64,000 nucleotides of DNA from Sulfitobacter mediterraneus (GCF_016801775.1 NZ_CP069004.1:1488001-1552000), one strand, 5' to 3'; shown: positions 1 to 9,418, counted from the first letter of the stretch. The notes: a model not told the origin generated them from the letters alone. Translations and numbers: made by a program.

Positions 1-1160
1 TAACCTACCCAACCAAAAGTGCCAAAAACGATAATCCAGCGGCCATCGGGGATGGTCAAAATCTCTCCTGTTTCGCTATGGCGGACCAAGGAACGGCCCC
101 AACCGCCCCAACCAAACGCCGGTTTTTCCGCAGCCCGAACAAGCAGTTGATCCTCGTTGTTAAACCGGTATTCCAAGGATTGCGCCCGCTCGTCGCTGAT
201 CTCTGCAGCTTGCGCCAGAATGGCCTCCGTCGGGATAACATCCAGATTGCGCAGCATCGGATATCCCACCGCCACGACAGCAAAAACCACCGCCAGCCGA
301 ATTTGCCAACGGCTTGGGATAAACAGCGCAACAGGCGTCAGCGCCACCCCATAGGCAAAGGATGCAAGGCTTTTGCACATCACCAACAGAACCGCCAGAT
401 ACCCAACGATCAAATACCCTTTCATCCGCTTTTCCGCTGGCCCATAGCGCACTAGGGCTGCAGCTGAAATCAGGCTGGTCACTACAAAGACCGCGAGCCA
501 CAAACCATGTGGCAAGAACACGATCGGGCGATAGCCGCCATCGCGGATCATCTGTTCAAAGGAATGCTGGAAAAAGCCGTAAATCCAGATGTTTGTCACC
601 GGGCTGAACTGAATTTCAAAGAACGATGGGATCGAATAGATCAACCCGCCCACCATGAAGGCCAGCAAGATTTCATGCAGGCCTTTTTCGTCTGACAGAT
701 ACTGCCGCGCCAGCAAGAACGGCACCAAGGTCAGCACCTGTGCCAGCACAACCGCCCCCACGTCACGCACCGATTGGCCCGGCAACTGGTCCACCAAAAA
801 GATGATCGGATGCGCATCGCGCAGCACTTCGAACAAAATCGGATCACGGTTGGTCATCACCGTCGGAATGGCGGACAGAACCAGCCCCGCCACCAACAGA
901 CGCCCAATCCAGTTTTGCGGCCAGATCTGCAACTTTTCGCGCAGCGAGAAGATCAGGATCAGGACAACGCTGAGGTTCGGAATGGACACTTTGTCCATCG
1001 ATGGCACCAGTGGCAGATTGAATTCGGCCAGCGGCGGCAAAAACAGATAGCCGCCCAGGATGGACCAGATCAGAGCCCGCTGAAGCGGCATTTTGCGAAA
1101 CAGCCACAAGCAGACCAACGGCCAGATCAACAGCATCAGATATGCAAAACCGTTTGGCAT
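1..1160 (-). CDS. O-antigen ligase/polymerase-like membrane protein (3' end cut by window)
   Basis: An open frame runs from an ATG at 1160 to the left edge with no stop, giving 386 residues of an incomplete protein. It is strongly hydrophobic, with repeated membrane segments (for example LLIWPLVCLWLF near the start and LIVGYLAVLLVMCKSLASFA around residue 270). A long loop contains the stretch FGWGGWGRS, as in Wzy/WaaL-type O-antigen ligase and polymerase families. The likely role is polymerising or ligating surface polysaccharide in the inner membrane. The adjoining glycosyltransferases support an exopolysaccharide or LPS cluster continuing to the left. The exact reaction cannot be told from sequence. 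Confidence 0.75.
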   Translation of the reverse strand, partial: MPNGFAYLMLLIWPLVCLWLFRKMPLQRALIWSILGGYLFLPPLAEFNLPLVPSMDKVSIPNLSVVLILIFSLREKLQIWPQNWIGRLLVAGLVLSAIPTVMTNRDPILFEVLRDAHPIIFLVDQLPGQSVRDVGAVVLAQVLTLVPFLLARQYLSDEKGLHEILLAFMVGGLIYSIPSFFEIQFSPVTNIWIYGFFQHSFEQMIRDGGYRPIVFLPHGLWLAVFVVTSLISAAALVRYGPAEKRMKGYLIVGYLAVLLVMCKSLASFAYGVALTPVALFIPSRWQIRLAVVFAVVAVGYPMLRNLDVIPTEAILAQAAEISDERAQSLEYRFNNEDQLLVRAAEKPAFGWGGWGRSLVRHSETGEILTIPDGRWIIVFGTFGWVG

Positions 1161-1351
1161 GTTGGTCCTATGGCGTGGTGGCTTTGGGGGAAAATATCAT
1201 CTGGCCTGACGCCTGTCATCCCGATAGATTCTGTTCACGACGGCGCATCGCGTGGTCAAATTGCAGGTAACCACATGATGAAAATCGAAAATTTTGAAAT
1301 CGCGGCGACACATCGCCATCCATTTGATGTCCAACCCAAGGGCTCCAACCC

Positions 1352-2098
1352 ATGAAATTTGGCAAAGTCCCCCACCAGATCGAGGTCAATGTGCCAACCC
1401 GCCACGCATTGTTTCAGGCTGTGGCTAAACATTTGAAAGAAAACACCGGATTCGCGCTGGCCACGCTGAACCTCGATCACCTCACCAAACTGCCGGAAGA
1501 ACCTCCATTTCTCGCCGCCTACCGTGCACAAGATCTGGTGGTGGCCGATGGCCGGCCCGTTGTCTGGCTGTCCAAGATCGCGCGGCAACCGGTTGAACTG
1601 ATGCCGGGGTCTGACATGATCCTGCCGCTTTGCGATCTGTGTGTTGAAAATGGACGGTCCATCGCCCTCGTTGGCAGCAGTGATGAGGCCTTGTCGGGCG
1701 CAGCAAAAGCGTTGAAAGCCCGCGTTCCGGGGCTGGAGGTGTCTTTCATCCACGCGCCGCCCTATGGATTTGATCCGCAAGGCGCTGCCGCAGACGAGAT
1801 CCTTCGTGATCTGGCGAGCAGCGGCGCAGGGCTTTGTTTCATTGCCCTTGGCGCGCCCAAGCAAGAGATTTTCGCAGCACGGGGCCGGCAAATGGCCCCC
1901 GATGTCGGATTTGCTTCTATCGGCGCGGGGCTGGATTTCTTTTCCGGCCATCAGGTGCGTGCGCCCAAGATCATGCGCATGGTGGCGATGGAATGGTTAT
2001 GGCGGGCACTGCAAAGCCCGCGCCGCATGGTCCCGCGCTATGCCAAGTGTTTCGCGATCCTCCCGGGGCTCACGATCGACGCGCTGCGCCAACGATAA
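1352..2098 (+). CDS. WecG/TagA/CpsF family glycosyltransferase
   Basis: This 248-residue protein has the usual length of the WecG/TagA (GT26) family, which transfers a sugar such as N-acetylmannosamine(uronic acid) onto an undecaprenyl-linked acceptor at the inner membrane. Family hallmarks are visible: NLDHL near residue 36, ADGRPVVW near 65, the APKQE motif near 169, and a C-terminal GAGLDFFSG...RAP...EWLWR block followed by a basic RR segment. It lies divergently from the polymerase-like gene and converges with a GT2 gene 2 bp beyond its stop. The sugar is unknown. Confidence 0.88.
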   Translation: MKFGKVPHQIEVNVPTRHALFQAVAKHLKENTGFALATLNLDHLTKLPEEPPFLAAYRAQDLVVADGRPVVWLSKIARQPVELMPGSDMILPLCDLCVENGRSIALVGSSDEALSGAAKALKARVPGLEVSFIHAPPYGFDPQGAAADEILRDLASSGAGLCFIALGAPKQEIFAARGRQMAPDVGFASIGAGLDFFSGHQVRAPKIMRMVAMEWLWRALQSPRRMVPRYAKCFAILPGLTIDALRQR

Positions 2099-2100
2099 GG

Positions 2101-3045
2101 CTATTTGTATTCGATAATCTCAGATTTGCGCCCCGAAATCCGGCGCAAGTGATATTGCACCGCCCCCAAGCCTTCGGGAAACTTTGAAAAGGTCGTCAAC
2201 GCCGCCCATGCCAACCCGCCTTGCCGGGACAGGCGCAGAACTTGCAACGGATAGATCCCCAGCAGCAACAGCGCCCAAGGGCTGATCAACAAAGCCAACA
2301 GCAGGATGAACAGGGGCAACACCGCCCCCCAGATCAACGCACGGCGGCTCTCTGCCACCCAATGCCGCTCCGGCGGCGCACCATGCAGCGCCGCTCCTTC
2401 TGCAAAGGCATGGCCTGCCCGCTGGCTGCGCTTCCACCACTGGCTGAGGCGGGTGATCTCGGCGTCATGCCATGTCATCTCTGCATCCAGACGCCAGATC
2501 TTCCATCCGTTCTGGCGCAAACGCAGGCAGAGTTCCGGCTCCTCTCCTGCAATCAGGCTGTCACGATAACCGCCCAACTCCCTCAGTGGTGCAACCCGCA
2601 TCAGGGCATCACCACCGCAAGCCAAAGTTTGCCCCACCGGCGTGTCCCATTCGCGGTCAATCAAACGGTTGTAAACTGAAGCCTCCGGAAACCGTTCGCG
2701 CCGCCGACCGCAGACAACCGCCACATCGGGATGGGCTTCGAGGAACGTGCGAGCGGTGTCAATCCACCCCGACCGCAGGGCGCAATCTCCGTCAAGGAAT
2801 TGAACCAATTCAACCCCTTCTGCAACCTCCACCAATCCGGCATTGCGCGCACGGGCCGCTGTGAACGGCTGGATCAGATCCAATGTAACCACCTGCGCAC
2901 CCTGGCTTTGCGCCGCCTCAACAGACCCATCGGTGGACCCCGAATCCACATAGATCACCTGATCGACCTGCCCCTCAAGCGCCGCAAGACAGGCAATCAA
3001 CCGCGCCCCTTCGTTGCGCCCGATGACGACCGCTGCAACCGTCAT
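2101..3045 (-). CDS. Glycosyltransferase family 2
   Basis: A GT-A fold glycosyltransferase of 314 residues. The N-terminus (AAVVIGRNEGARL) and DSGSTDGSVE are typical of GT2 nucleotide-sugar binding, and FLDGDCAL carries the DxD-type metal-binding site. The C-terminal third contains two hydrophobic segments (LIWGAVLPLFILLLALL and following), which would anchor it in the inner membrane. Its start overlaps the stop of the upstream transferase by 4 bp (ATGA), so the two are translationally coupled and probably act on the same polysaccharide repeat unit. Confidence 0.88.
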   Translation of the reverse strand: MTVAAVVIGRNEGARLIACLAALEGQVDQVIYVDSGSTDGSVEAAQSQGAQVVTLDLIQPFTAARARNAGLVEVAEGVELVQFLDGDCALRSGWIDTARTFLEAHPDVAVVCGRRRERFPEASVYNRLIDREWDTPVGQTLACGGDALMRVAPLRELGGYRDSLIAGEEPELCLRLRQNGWKIWRLDAEMTWHDAEITRLSQWWKRSQRAGHAFAEGAALHGAPPERHWVAESRRALIWGAVLPLFILLLALLISPWALLLLGIYPLQVLRLSRQGGLAWAALTTFSKFPEGLGAVQYHLRRISGRKSEIIEYK

Positions 3046-4085
3046 TGGCCCACCTTTGAAAGATACTCAGAAAACCGCTTGGACCCGACAAGAAACCCCG
3101 CGCGGATCAACAATTCCACCCGATTCCAAGGCCGCGCATCCAGTGAAAACAGCGTCACATCCGGCACATTGCGCATCACCGCCGCGCGGCGGGCATCTTC
3201 ACCATGCGCCACATCCCCTGCGCCCAGCGATGCCGCATCCCGCGCCCCCGGATCATTGGCGAATTTGTAGTGTTTGATCACCCCGGTGATGTCGGCGCAA
3301 CGCACCCCCATCGACAAATGCGGATGCGGCGCGGGCGTTACCTCCGGCCCGTTGAAGATCAGCGGATGTTTGGTCAGACAACAGGCCTCGCCAAAGACCT
3401 TGCCGCGCACCCCGCCAAAGCAGAACTGTATATCGCGGTGCGTGTTCGTGTTGCCTTTGAGCAGCTCTGAAAACGGGATCTCGGCGCTGTGGTAATCATA
3501 TTTGTCCACTGTGCTAATATCGAAATAGCTAAATTCCTCAAGCACTTGGGCGTAAGGCAAATGTGCCACTTCGCGCAGCGGCGCTTTGGGAAACATCTCT
3601 AACATCTGCGCCACCATCGCGGTGGCCCCCTGCCCTTTGAGATAGTCAATCAGCCCATCAATGCCCAAACGCTCCCGGCCTTCGAAATCAAAAATCTCAT
3701 CCATGTCCACATAGAGGCACCACCGGTTCTGCCCATATGTGTTGGCCGGATATTGCCGGATCAGGTCTTCGAATCCCGCCAATGGCAATGCGCTTTGGTC
3801 AATGATCGTGCCGGGCTCTGCCGCGATGCGGGGCAGTGTGTCGTCGGTGGACCCATTGTCGATAAAGACAAAATGCCGGATGCCCATGGCGCGGTAATGG
3901 GCAAAAAATGCATCCAGATAATAGCTGCCGTTGCGCACCAGGGCGATCAGCACCACTTCATCGGCACCGGCGTCCAGTTGCGCGGGCCCGTGCAGATGTC
4001 GCAAGGAGCGTGCAAATTGCTGGCGGCGGCGCCGTTCGCGCATTTTGTGCAGGGCGCGGCGCATCAGATGGATCGGGCTTTTCAT
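3042..4085 (-). CDS. Glycosyltransferase family 2 (Glyco_tranf_2_4 type)
   Basis: A 347-residue protein with a basic N-terminus (MRRALHKMRERRRRQQF) followed by a GT-A domain of the Glyco_tranf_2_4 type. Markers are VLIALVRNGSYYLDAFFAHY, FIDNGSTDDTL and a YVDMDEIFDF metal-binding stretch near residue 145. No membrane segment is seen. These proteins transfer sugars in exopolysaccharide or LPS synthesis. It is the promoter-proximal gene of a two-gene unit, coupled to the next transferase by a 4-bp overlap. Confidence 0.82.
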   Translation of the reverse strand: MKSPIHLMRRALHKMRERRRRQQFARSLRHLHGPAQLDAGADEVVLIALVRNGSYYLDAFFAHYRAMGIRHFVFIDNGSTDDTLPRIAAEPGTIIDQSALPLAGFEDLIRQYPANTYGQNRWCLYVDMDEIFDFEGRERLGIDGLIDYLKGQGATAMVAQMLEMFPKAPLREVAHLPYAQVLEEFSYFDISTVDKYDYHSAEIPFSELLKGNTNTHRDIQFCFGGVRGKVFGEACCLTKHPLIFNGPEVTPAPHPHLSMGVRCADITGVIKHYKFANDPGARDAASLGAGDVAHGEDARRAAVMRNVPDVTLFSLDARPWNRVELLIRAGFLVGSKRFSEYLSKVGQ

Positions 4086-4120
4086 AGGCGCGTGATACGC
4101 CAGCGGCGGCGGCGGGTCTA

Positions 4121-5461
4121 CTATTCTGCGCCCGCGCGATGTTCTTTCCAGCGCAGGTATGCATTTGCGCCCCAGGTGGCAAAAGGTTGCGGGGGCAAGG
4201 GCTTGGGTGCCGCTTCGGCGTCGAAATGGGCAGTGATCTCCGAGCGGTGCCCCATTGCTGCCTCGGCGGCAGCGATGCCCGTCAGGGTGCCCCGCGCCGT
4301 GCCAAGCCCGTTTTGGGCGCAGGCGGCGTAGACGCCATCGTCAATCTGATCCGTAACGCTGACCCCGTTGAGCGTCAGGCACAGATGTCCAGCCCAAGCG
4401 TATTGCATCGGCATTCCCGCCAGCTGCGCAAACCGGTTGTCGAATTTTTCGCGGTGGACTTGCCCGGCACGGGCCACATCGCGGGGCGTTGCCATCATGC
4501 CTGGGCGCAGGGTCGCGCAGGTCCGCGTGATGATCCGGTTGCCCCCCTGTGCGGAGTCGATGCGCCGCATGGTTGTGCCCATCGGATCGGACGGCGTAAT
4601 GCCCCAGCGCGGCGCGCCGCCCAAACGGGCCAGCGCATCCTTGTCCAACTCTGGCGTCATGGAGGCATAGAGGAACAACTGCATCAACTGCCCCTTGGCG
4701 ATGCCAAAGCTTTCCAGATGACCGTTGTTCGCCAGAATGATCCGGGGTGCAGTGATCTGGCCCTGCGCGGTGGTCACAGACCAGTCACTGCCCTGCCGGG
4801 CAAACCCGGTCACGGCAGAGCTTTCGTAAATCTGCACATCCCCGCGGCGTAGCCCCTCCGCCAAACCGCGAATATATCCCGCAGGCTGCAAGATCATGGT
4901 TCCGGGTGTGAACAGGCCAGAGCGATAGTGGTTGCTGCCGGTCAAATCTTGCATGTGTTGGGCGTCCAAGGTTTCGCTGGTCTCGCCCAAGGACGCCAGA
5001 TGCCGCGCATAGCTGGCGTTATGCGCCTCCCCCTTGGCCGTGGCGGCACCGTTCACCTTGCCCGCCGGATCGGCATAGGCTGGATTGATCCCGTATTGCG
5101 CCACCGCATCAGCGGCAAAGGCGATCGCCCGCCGATTGAGCGCGATCAGCGCCGCATCATCGCCCGCCCCCGCGTAATCCTCCGAGGCCAGATCATGCGG
5201 CAGGTCAATCATAAAGCCCGAGTTGCGCCCTGCACTGCCTTCGGCAATCCGCAAACCGTCCAGCACAACTATGCGCAACCCTTTATCGAGCTGCCGCAGA
5301 CGCCGTGCCGCTGACAGGCCAGCAAAGCCCGCGCCAATCACCACGACATCGGCGATTTGAGAGCCTGAAAAAGGGGCAGTCACCGGATATGGGCCAAGAA
5401 TTTCCGCCCATGCGGCGGGGGTATCGAACTGCGGTGCACGTCTTGCGCGATAGTTGGTCAC
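4121..5461 (-). CDS. FAD-dependent oxidoreductase (DAO family)
   Basis: A 446-residue flavoprotein with a Rossmann GxGxxG motif at DVVVIGAGFAGLSAARRL (about residues 38-55) and a DAO-type C-terminal half resembling PuuB-type gamma-glutamylputrescine oxidoreductases and D-amino/imino acid dehydrogenases. It is the last gene of a minus-strand operon of GntR regulator, DapA-family lyase, aldehyde dehydrogenase, P5CR-like reductase and this enzyme. Its start overlaps the preceding stop by 4 bp. It probably oxidises the amine or imino acid substrate of the pathway; the substrate is not identifiable. Confidence 0.85.
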   Translation of the reverse strand: MTNYRARRAPQFDTPAAWAEILGPYPVTAPFSGSQIADVVVIGAGFAGLSAARRLRQLDKGLRIVVLDGLRIAEGSAGRNSGFMIDLPHDLASEDYAGAGDDAALIALNRRAIAFAADAVAQYGINPAYADPAGKVNGAATAKGEAHNASYARHLASLGETSETLDAQHMQDLTGSNHYRSGLFTPGTMILQPAGYIRGLAEGLRRGDVQIYESSAVTGFARQGSDWSVTTAQGQITAPRIILANNGHLESFGIAKGQLMQLFLYASMTPELDKDALARLGGAPRWGITPSDPMGTTMRRIDSAQGGNRIITRTCATLRPGMMATPRDVARAGQVHREKFDNRFAQLAGMPMQYAWAGHLCLTLNGVSVTDQIDDGVYAACAQNGLGTARGTLTGIAAAEAAMGHRSEITAHFDAEAAPKPLPPQPFATWGANAYLRWKEHRAGAE

Positions 5462-6210
5462 AGACCCAACCGCGGCTTGAGAGCCTCCAACCCGGCGACC
5501 AATGCATCATGTGCACCGGTCTCCTGCATATGCGCCTTGAGGCTGGCGTTCAGCCCGCCTTCGGTTGCAAGCCCCTGCAAGAGCGTATCAAAATCCGCAT
5601 CGCTGGTGGCCATCTGCCGAAGAAACCCTGCAAAGACCCCAGCCACATAACCTTCTGCCGCCTTGGGATCGCCGGTCTGATCGCCCAGCCACTGTGCCCC
5701 GGTCTGCATCAGCGCGATCAGCGGCGCAGACAGCGCACTGCCCGCGAAATGCGCGTTCAGCGCGGCTTCGCTGGCAACCGCAAACACATGATCGCTGTCA
5801 CCAAAGAGCGCTGTCAATGCAGTGGAGGCCGGATAGACCGGCAGCATCGAACCGCCCGTGCTGATCGCCGACAAAGGAATGGTCATCGCAATATCCGTCG
5901 CTGGCGCGCACAGCTGTTGCAAGGTCTCATGGCTCACATCCACCATCACCGAAATCACCGCTTGGTCGGCTCGAAACGGAAGGCTTGGCAAAGCCTGCCG
6001 CGCAACATCTGCCATCAGGCACAGAAACACTACGTCTGATCCGGCCACCACATCCGCATTCGCGGCCACGGTTGCCCCATCGACCTCAGCAGCCAATTGC
6101 GCCGCAACCTGCGCGTTGCGCTCTGACACCATGATCTGATGCCCGCGCCCCGCCAGTCCGCGCACCATGGCGGCGGCGATTTCGCCGGTGCCAATAAACC
6201 CGATGCGCAT
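5458..6210 (-). CDS. NAD(P)-binding reductase, pyrroline-5-carboxylate reductase-like
   Basis: A 250-residue protein starting MRIGFIGTGEIAAAMV, the GxGxxxxxM dinucleotide-binding pattern of P5C reductases (ProC family). The C-terminal part (LATEGGLNASL near residue 220) resembles the ProC dimerisation helix motif. It lacks other substrate-specific hallmarks, so it may reduce a related cyclic imine or be a DUF-type relative. It sits between the aldehyde dehydrogenase (1-bp TGATG overlap) and the FAD oxidoreductase, which argues for a role in catabolism of a proline-like or cyclic imino compound rather than in proline synthesis. Confidence 0.7.
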   Translation of the reverse strand: MRIGFIGTGEIAAAMVRGLAGRGHQIMVSERNAQVAAQLAAEVDGATVAANADVVAGSDVVFLCLMADVARQALPSLPFRADQAVISVMVDVSHETLQQLCAPATDIAMTIPLSAISTGGSMLPVYPASTALTALFGDSDHVFAVASEAALNAHFAGSALSAPLIALMQTGAQWLGDQTGDPKAAEGYVAGVFAGFLRQMATSDADFDTLLQGLATEGGLNASLKAHMQETGAHDALVAGLEALKPRLGL

Positions 6211-7709
6211 CAGGACACCTCGCCGTCGCTGTCATCGGACAGATCAATCCAGATCGTCTTGAGCTGGGTATATTGATCATGGGCATGCACGGAATTGTCG
6301 CGTCCACCAAAGCCTGATTGTTTGAACCCGCCAAACGGGGTGGAAATGTCCCCCTCCCCATAGCTGTTCACCGTCACCGTACCCGCCCGCAGCATCCGTG
6401 CACCGCGCAGGGCGCGTTTGCCATTGGCCGTGAAGATCGACGCGCAGAGGCCATAGTCGGTGTCATTGGCCACCGCGATGGCCTCCTCAAAGCTGCTGAC
6501 CGCGATCACGCTCAGAACCGGGCCGAAGATCTCGTCCCGTGCAAGGGTATGAGTGTTGCTTGGCAACTCCAAAACCGTCGCTTCGACAAAAGCACCGCCT
6601 TGCGTTCCGCCGCCGATCACCGCCTTAGGAGCGCCCTCCAAATAGCCGGAAACCTTATCAAAATGGGCCTTTGATACCATCGCCCCAAGCCGCGTTTCAG
6701 GATCAAGCGGATCGCCCAAAGGCCATTCCCGCGCATGGGCTTCGATCCGGTCCAACAACGCGTCTTTGACATCGCGGTGCACGATCAAACGGCTGATGGC
6801 CGAACAGTTTTCGCCCATGTTCCAGAATGCGCCGTTGACGACATGCGCGGCCACCGCATCGAGGTTTTCGGCATCTTCCATCACCACGCAGGGGTTCTTG
6901 CCGCCCATCTCAAGCACCACTTCCTTGGCGTTGCTTTCAGCGGCATAGCTGAGAAACTTTTTGCCCGTGACGGTCGAGCCGGTGAAGCTGACCATGTCCA
7001 CATCCATATGGCGGCCCAGAGGTTCGCCCACCTCTGCCCCGCCGCCGGGCAGCACGTTCAGCACACCGCGTGGCACACCGGCCTCATGGGCCAGTTCAGC
7101 CACCCGCAAAGCGGTGAGCGAGGTTTCTTCCGCCGGTTTCACCACCACCGAACATCCCGCCGCAAGCGCTGGGCCAATTTTCCACGCCAGCATCAACAAA
7201 GGGAAGTTCCACGGCAGGATCAGCCCCACCACGCCAATGGGTTCGCGCACCACCATGGCGACGTGATCATCGCTTGCCGGGGCGACCTGATCATACATCT
7301 TATCAATGGCTTCCGCGTGCCACTTGATGCAGGTACTGGTCTCTGGCAAGTCCACGGTTTCGCAATCAAAGATGGTTTTGCCGCTGTCGATGCTTTCCAT
7401 CACCGCCAGTTCGCGGGCATTGCGGGTCAGCAATTTGGCAAAGCGGATCAGGACATCCTTACGCTCTGACGGATGCCGGCGGGACCAACGGCCATCCTCA
7501 AAAGCCTCGCGGGCTTTGGACACGGCAAAATCAACATCTTCTGCACCACAGGCGGCAATCTCGGCCAAGGGCTCTCCGGTTGCGGGGTTCACGGTCGTGA
7601 AGGTTTCACCAGACGTGGCCGGACGATAGCTGCCATCCACAAATGCCGCCGCCGGAAGGTCGAGATCGGCAGCGATCGCACGGTATTCTTCTTTTGTAAG
7701 CAATCCCAT
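6210..7709 (-). CDS. NAD-dependent aldehyde dehydrogenase (PuuC/betaine-aldehyde dehydrogenase-like)
   Basis: An aldehyde dehydrogenase of 499 residues from the preferred ATG at 7709, which has AGAAAGG a few bases upstream; a longer in-frame start at 7754 would run into the neighbouring gene. Core motifs are present: PWNFPLLML, the NAD-binding FTGSTVTGK, the catalytic Glu in LEMGGKNP and the nucleophilic Cys in GENCSAIS. The closest family feel is PuuC-type gamma-glutamyl-aminobutyraldehyde dehydrogenase. In the operon it would oxidise a semialdehyde made by the lyase or oxidase to the acid. Confidence 0.9.
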   Translation of the reverse strand: MGLLTKEEYRAIAADLDLPAAAFVDGSYRPATSGETFTTVNPATGEPLAEIAACGAEDVDFAVSKAREAFEDGRWSRRHPSERKDVLIRFAKLLTRNARELAVMESIDSGKTIFDCETVDLPETSTCIKWHAEAIDKMYDQVAPASDDHVAMVVREPIGVVGLILPWNFPLLMLAWKIGPALAAGCSVVVKPAEETSLTALRVAELAHEAGVPRGVLNVLPGGGAEVGEPLGRHMDVDMVSFTGSTVTGKKFLSYAAESNAKEVVLEMGGKNPCVVMEDAENLDAVAAHVVNGAFWNMGENCSAISRLIVHRDVKDALLDRIEAHAREWPLGDPLDPETRLGAMVSKAHFDKVSGYLEGAPKAVIGGGTQGGAFVEATVLELPSNTHTLARDEIFGPVLSVIAVSSFEEAIAVANDTDYGLCASIFTANGKRALRGARMLRAGTVTVNSYGEGDISTPFGGFKQSGFGGRDNSVHAHDQYTQLKTIWIDLSDDSDGEVS

Positions 7710-7713
7710 GATC

Positions 7714-8628
7714 TTAACCTTTCTGAATGTCAGCAATGGTGGATTTGAGCACACGGATCACCTGATCCAATTCGCGTTTGTCGTCTTTGTTCAATGGCTT
7801 AAGCGGCGGCATCACCCCGCCCGTGTTCACCCCGGCCATCGTGGTGCCATGTTTGACACATTGCACAAACTTGCCGCCCTGTTCGAGAACCCGCATCAGG
7901 GGCATCATCGCTGACATGATCCGCCGTCCCTTGGTGAAATCGCCCTCAACGGCGCAAGCCTGATAGAGCGCCACATGTTCTTCGGGCAGGAAATTCGACC
8001 CGGCACAAACCCAGGATCGTGCGCCCCATGCAAAAAACTCAAGCGCCTGATCATCCATGCCGCAAGACATCTGGATATGCGGATAATCCCGCGCCAAAAG
8101 ATGTACACGGTTGATATCGCCGGAACTTTCCTTGATCGCACAGATATTTCGAGACCGGCCAACGCGATCCAGAAATTCCTCGCCCATATTCACACCCATC
8201 CGTCCCGGATAGTTATACAGCATCACCGGCAGGTTCGCAGCGCGGTCGATCGCCAGCGCGTTCAAGGCATTTTCCCGCTCTGTCGGAACGGCATAGGGTG
8301 GCGTCGCAAGCAGGATCGCATCCGCGCCAATCTCTTTTGCCCCACTGGCCAAGGCGATGGAATCCTCTGTGCGCATCGTGCCGGTGCCCACGATCAGCGG
8401 CAAACGCCCCTTGATCCTATCCTTGGTGAACTGGGCCAGATCCAACCGTTGCTCGACCGTTTGAGCATAGTTTTCGCCGGTGGAACCGCCCGATATGATC
8501 CCATGCACCCCTGCCCCAATCAGATGCTCCACCTGATCGGCAAGGCCATCACAGTTGAAGCTGCCATCGGGGGCCAGCGGTGTGACGATGGGCGTGTAGA
8601 TGCCCTCGAATTGAAAGATTGGTGTCAT
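7714..8628 (-). CDS. DapA/dihydrodipicolinate synthase family aldolase or deaminase
   Basis: A 304-residue class I aldolase-type TIM barrel. Visible family residues are GGSTGE (carboxylate binding), the YNYPGR tyrosine motif and the Schiff-base Lys in AIKESSGD (about residue 168). Members include DapA, NanA, 2-keto-3-deoxy-sugar aldolases and pyrroline-4-hydroxy-2-carboxylate deaminase (LhpC). With an FAD oxidoreductase, a semialdehyde dehydrogenase and a P5CR-like enzyme alongside, a deaminase or lyase step like that in hydroxyproline breakdown is the best guess. True DapA for lysine synthesis is unlikely in this setting. Confidence 0.85.
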   Translation of the reverse strand: MTPIFQFEGIYTPIVTPLAPDGSFNCDGLADQVEHLIGAGVHGIISGGSTGENYAQTVEQRLDLAQFTKDRIKGRLPLIVGTGTMRTEDSIALASGAKEIGADAILLATPPYAVPTERENALNALAIDRAANLPVMLYNYPGRMGVNMGEEFLDRVGRSRNICAIKESSGDINRVHLLARDYPHIQMSCGMDDQALEFFAWGARSWVCAGSNFLPEEHVALYQACAVEGDFTKGRRIMSAMMPLMRVLEQGGKFVQCVKHGTTMAGVNTGGVMPPLKPLNKDDKRELDQVIRVLKSTIADIQKG

Positions 8629-8634
8629 TGTCCC

Positions 8635-9339
8635 TCACTCCGGCGCGGTGCCGGTTCCCAGTTGCAGGTCAAGCCCGGCGGGCATGACAAATTGTTCGAT
8701 ACGCCCGCGCGACAGGTTCCAATGTGCGATGGCCAGATCGGCCGCGGCATCATCATCCGCGGCCTCAATCGCCGCGATGATCGCGTCGTGCTGGTCGCTG
8801 GCGGAGGTCAGGTTCTCTTCCATCTCGGCGTCTTGCGGACGGAAGAACGTCATCGAGATCCGCGCGTGATCAATCAGCAGACGCTGGAAGCTGGGCAGAA
8901 GATACACATTTCCCGCCATCTGTCCGGTCACGTCATGAAAATGGTTGTTGGCCAAGGCCCGTGCCGCGATATCACCGCCGCGCAATGCCGCTTTGAAGGC
9001 GCTTTGCGCATCTTTGAGAGCCGCAATCTGGGACGGTTTCGCATTCTGCGCTGCCAACCTGAGGATCGCGCCATAAATCATTGGAGCTGCGAGAAAAAAG
9101 TCGCGCAGGGTCTTGTGGCTCATCTCGGCAACACGTGCGCCGCGGTTGGTGCGGATTTCAACAAATCCTTCGCCTGCCAACTGGCGCAGCACTTCGCGCA
9201 GCGGCGTGCGCGACAAGTGCCATTCCTCCGACAATCGCGCCTCATCCAGATCCGCGCCTGGCTGCAAGTCCTGGGTCAGGATCGCGTGCCGCAGATGATG
9301 CAACACATCTTCTTTAGAATATTTCCTGTCCTGTGCCAC
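8635..9339 (-). CDS. GntR-family (FadR/VanR type) transcriptional regulator
   Basis: A 234-residue regulator. The N-terminal winged helix contains DEARLSEEWHLSRTPLREVL, the classic GntR recognition helix, and the C-terminal two-thirds is an all-helical FCD-like ligand domain with conserved His residues (NNHFHDV). It is the first gene of the catabolic operon and lies 6 bp before the DapA-family gene. A strong palindrome 48 bp upstream of its start (9387-9409) is its probable operator, suggesting autoregulation and control of the whole operon by the pathway substrate. Confidence 0.9.
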   Translation of the reverse strand: MAQDRKYSKEDVLHHLRHAILTQDLQPGADLDEARLSEEWHLSRTPLREVLRQLAGEGFVEIRTNRGARVAEMSHKTLRDFFLAAPMIYGAILRLAAQNAKPSQIAALKDAQSAFKAALRGGDIAARALANNHFHDVTGQMAGNVYLLPSFQRLLIDHARISMTFFRPQDAEMEENLTSASDQHDAIIAAIEAADDDAAADLAIAHWNLSRGRIEQFVMPAGLDLQLGTGTAPE

Positions 9340-9386
9340 AGCGCCCCCTGTTTCCTCTGAATGAGGTGAGTCGGGGTATTTCTAGC

Positions 9387-9409
9387 ATTGCATACAATTT
9401 GTGTACAAT
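9387..9409. promoter_or_regulatory. Putative GntR operator palindrome
   Basis: A 23-bp imperfect palindrome with half-sites ATTGCATACAA and TTGTGTACAAT around a central T; 18 of 22 arm positions are complementary. It contains the TTGT/ACAA blocks common in FadR/VanR-type GntR operators. It lies between the start of the GntR gene and the end of the GGDEF gene, where the promoter of the regulator-led operon should be. Confidence 0.6.
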
Positions 9410-9418
9410 AATTTCTTT

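Noticed and set aside
7714..8628. Lysine-biosynthetic dapA
   Set aside because: The gene is embedded in a GntR-controlled oxidative operon, and the DapA superfamily is functionally broad.
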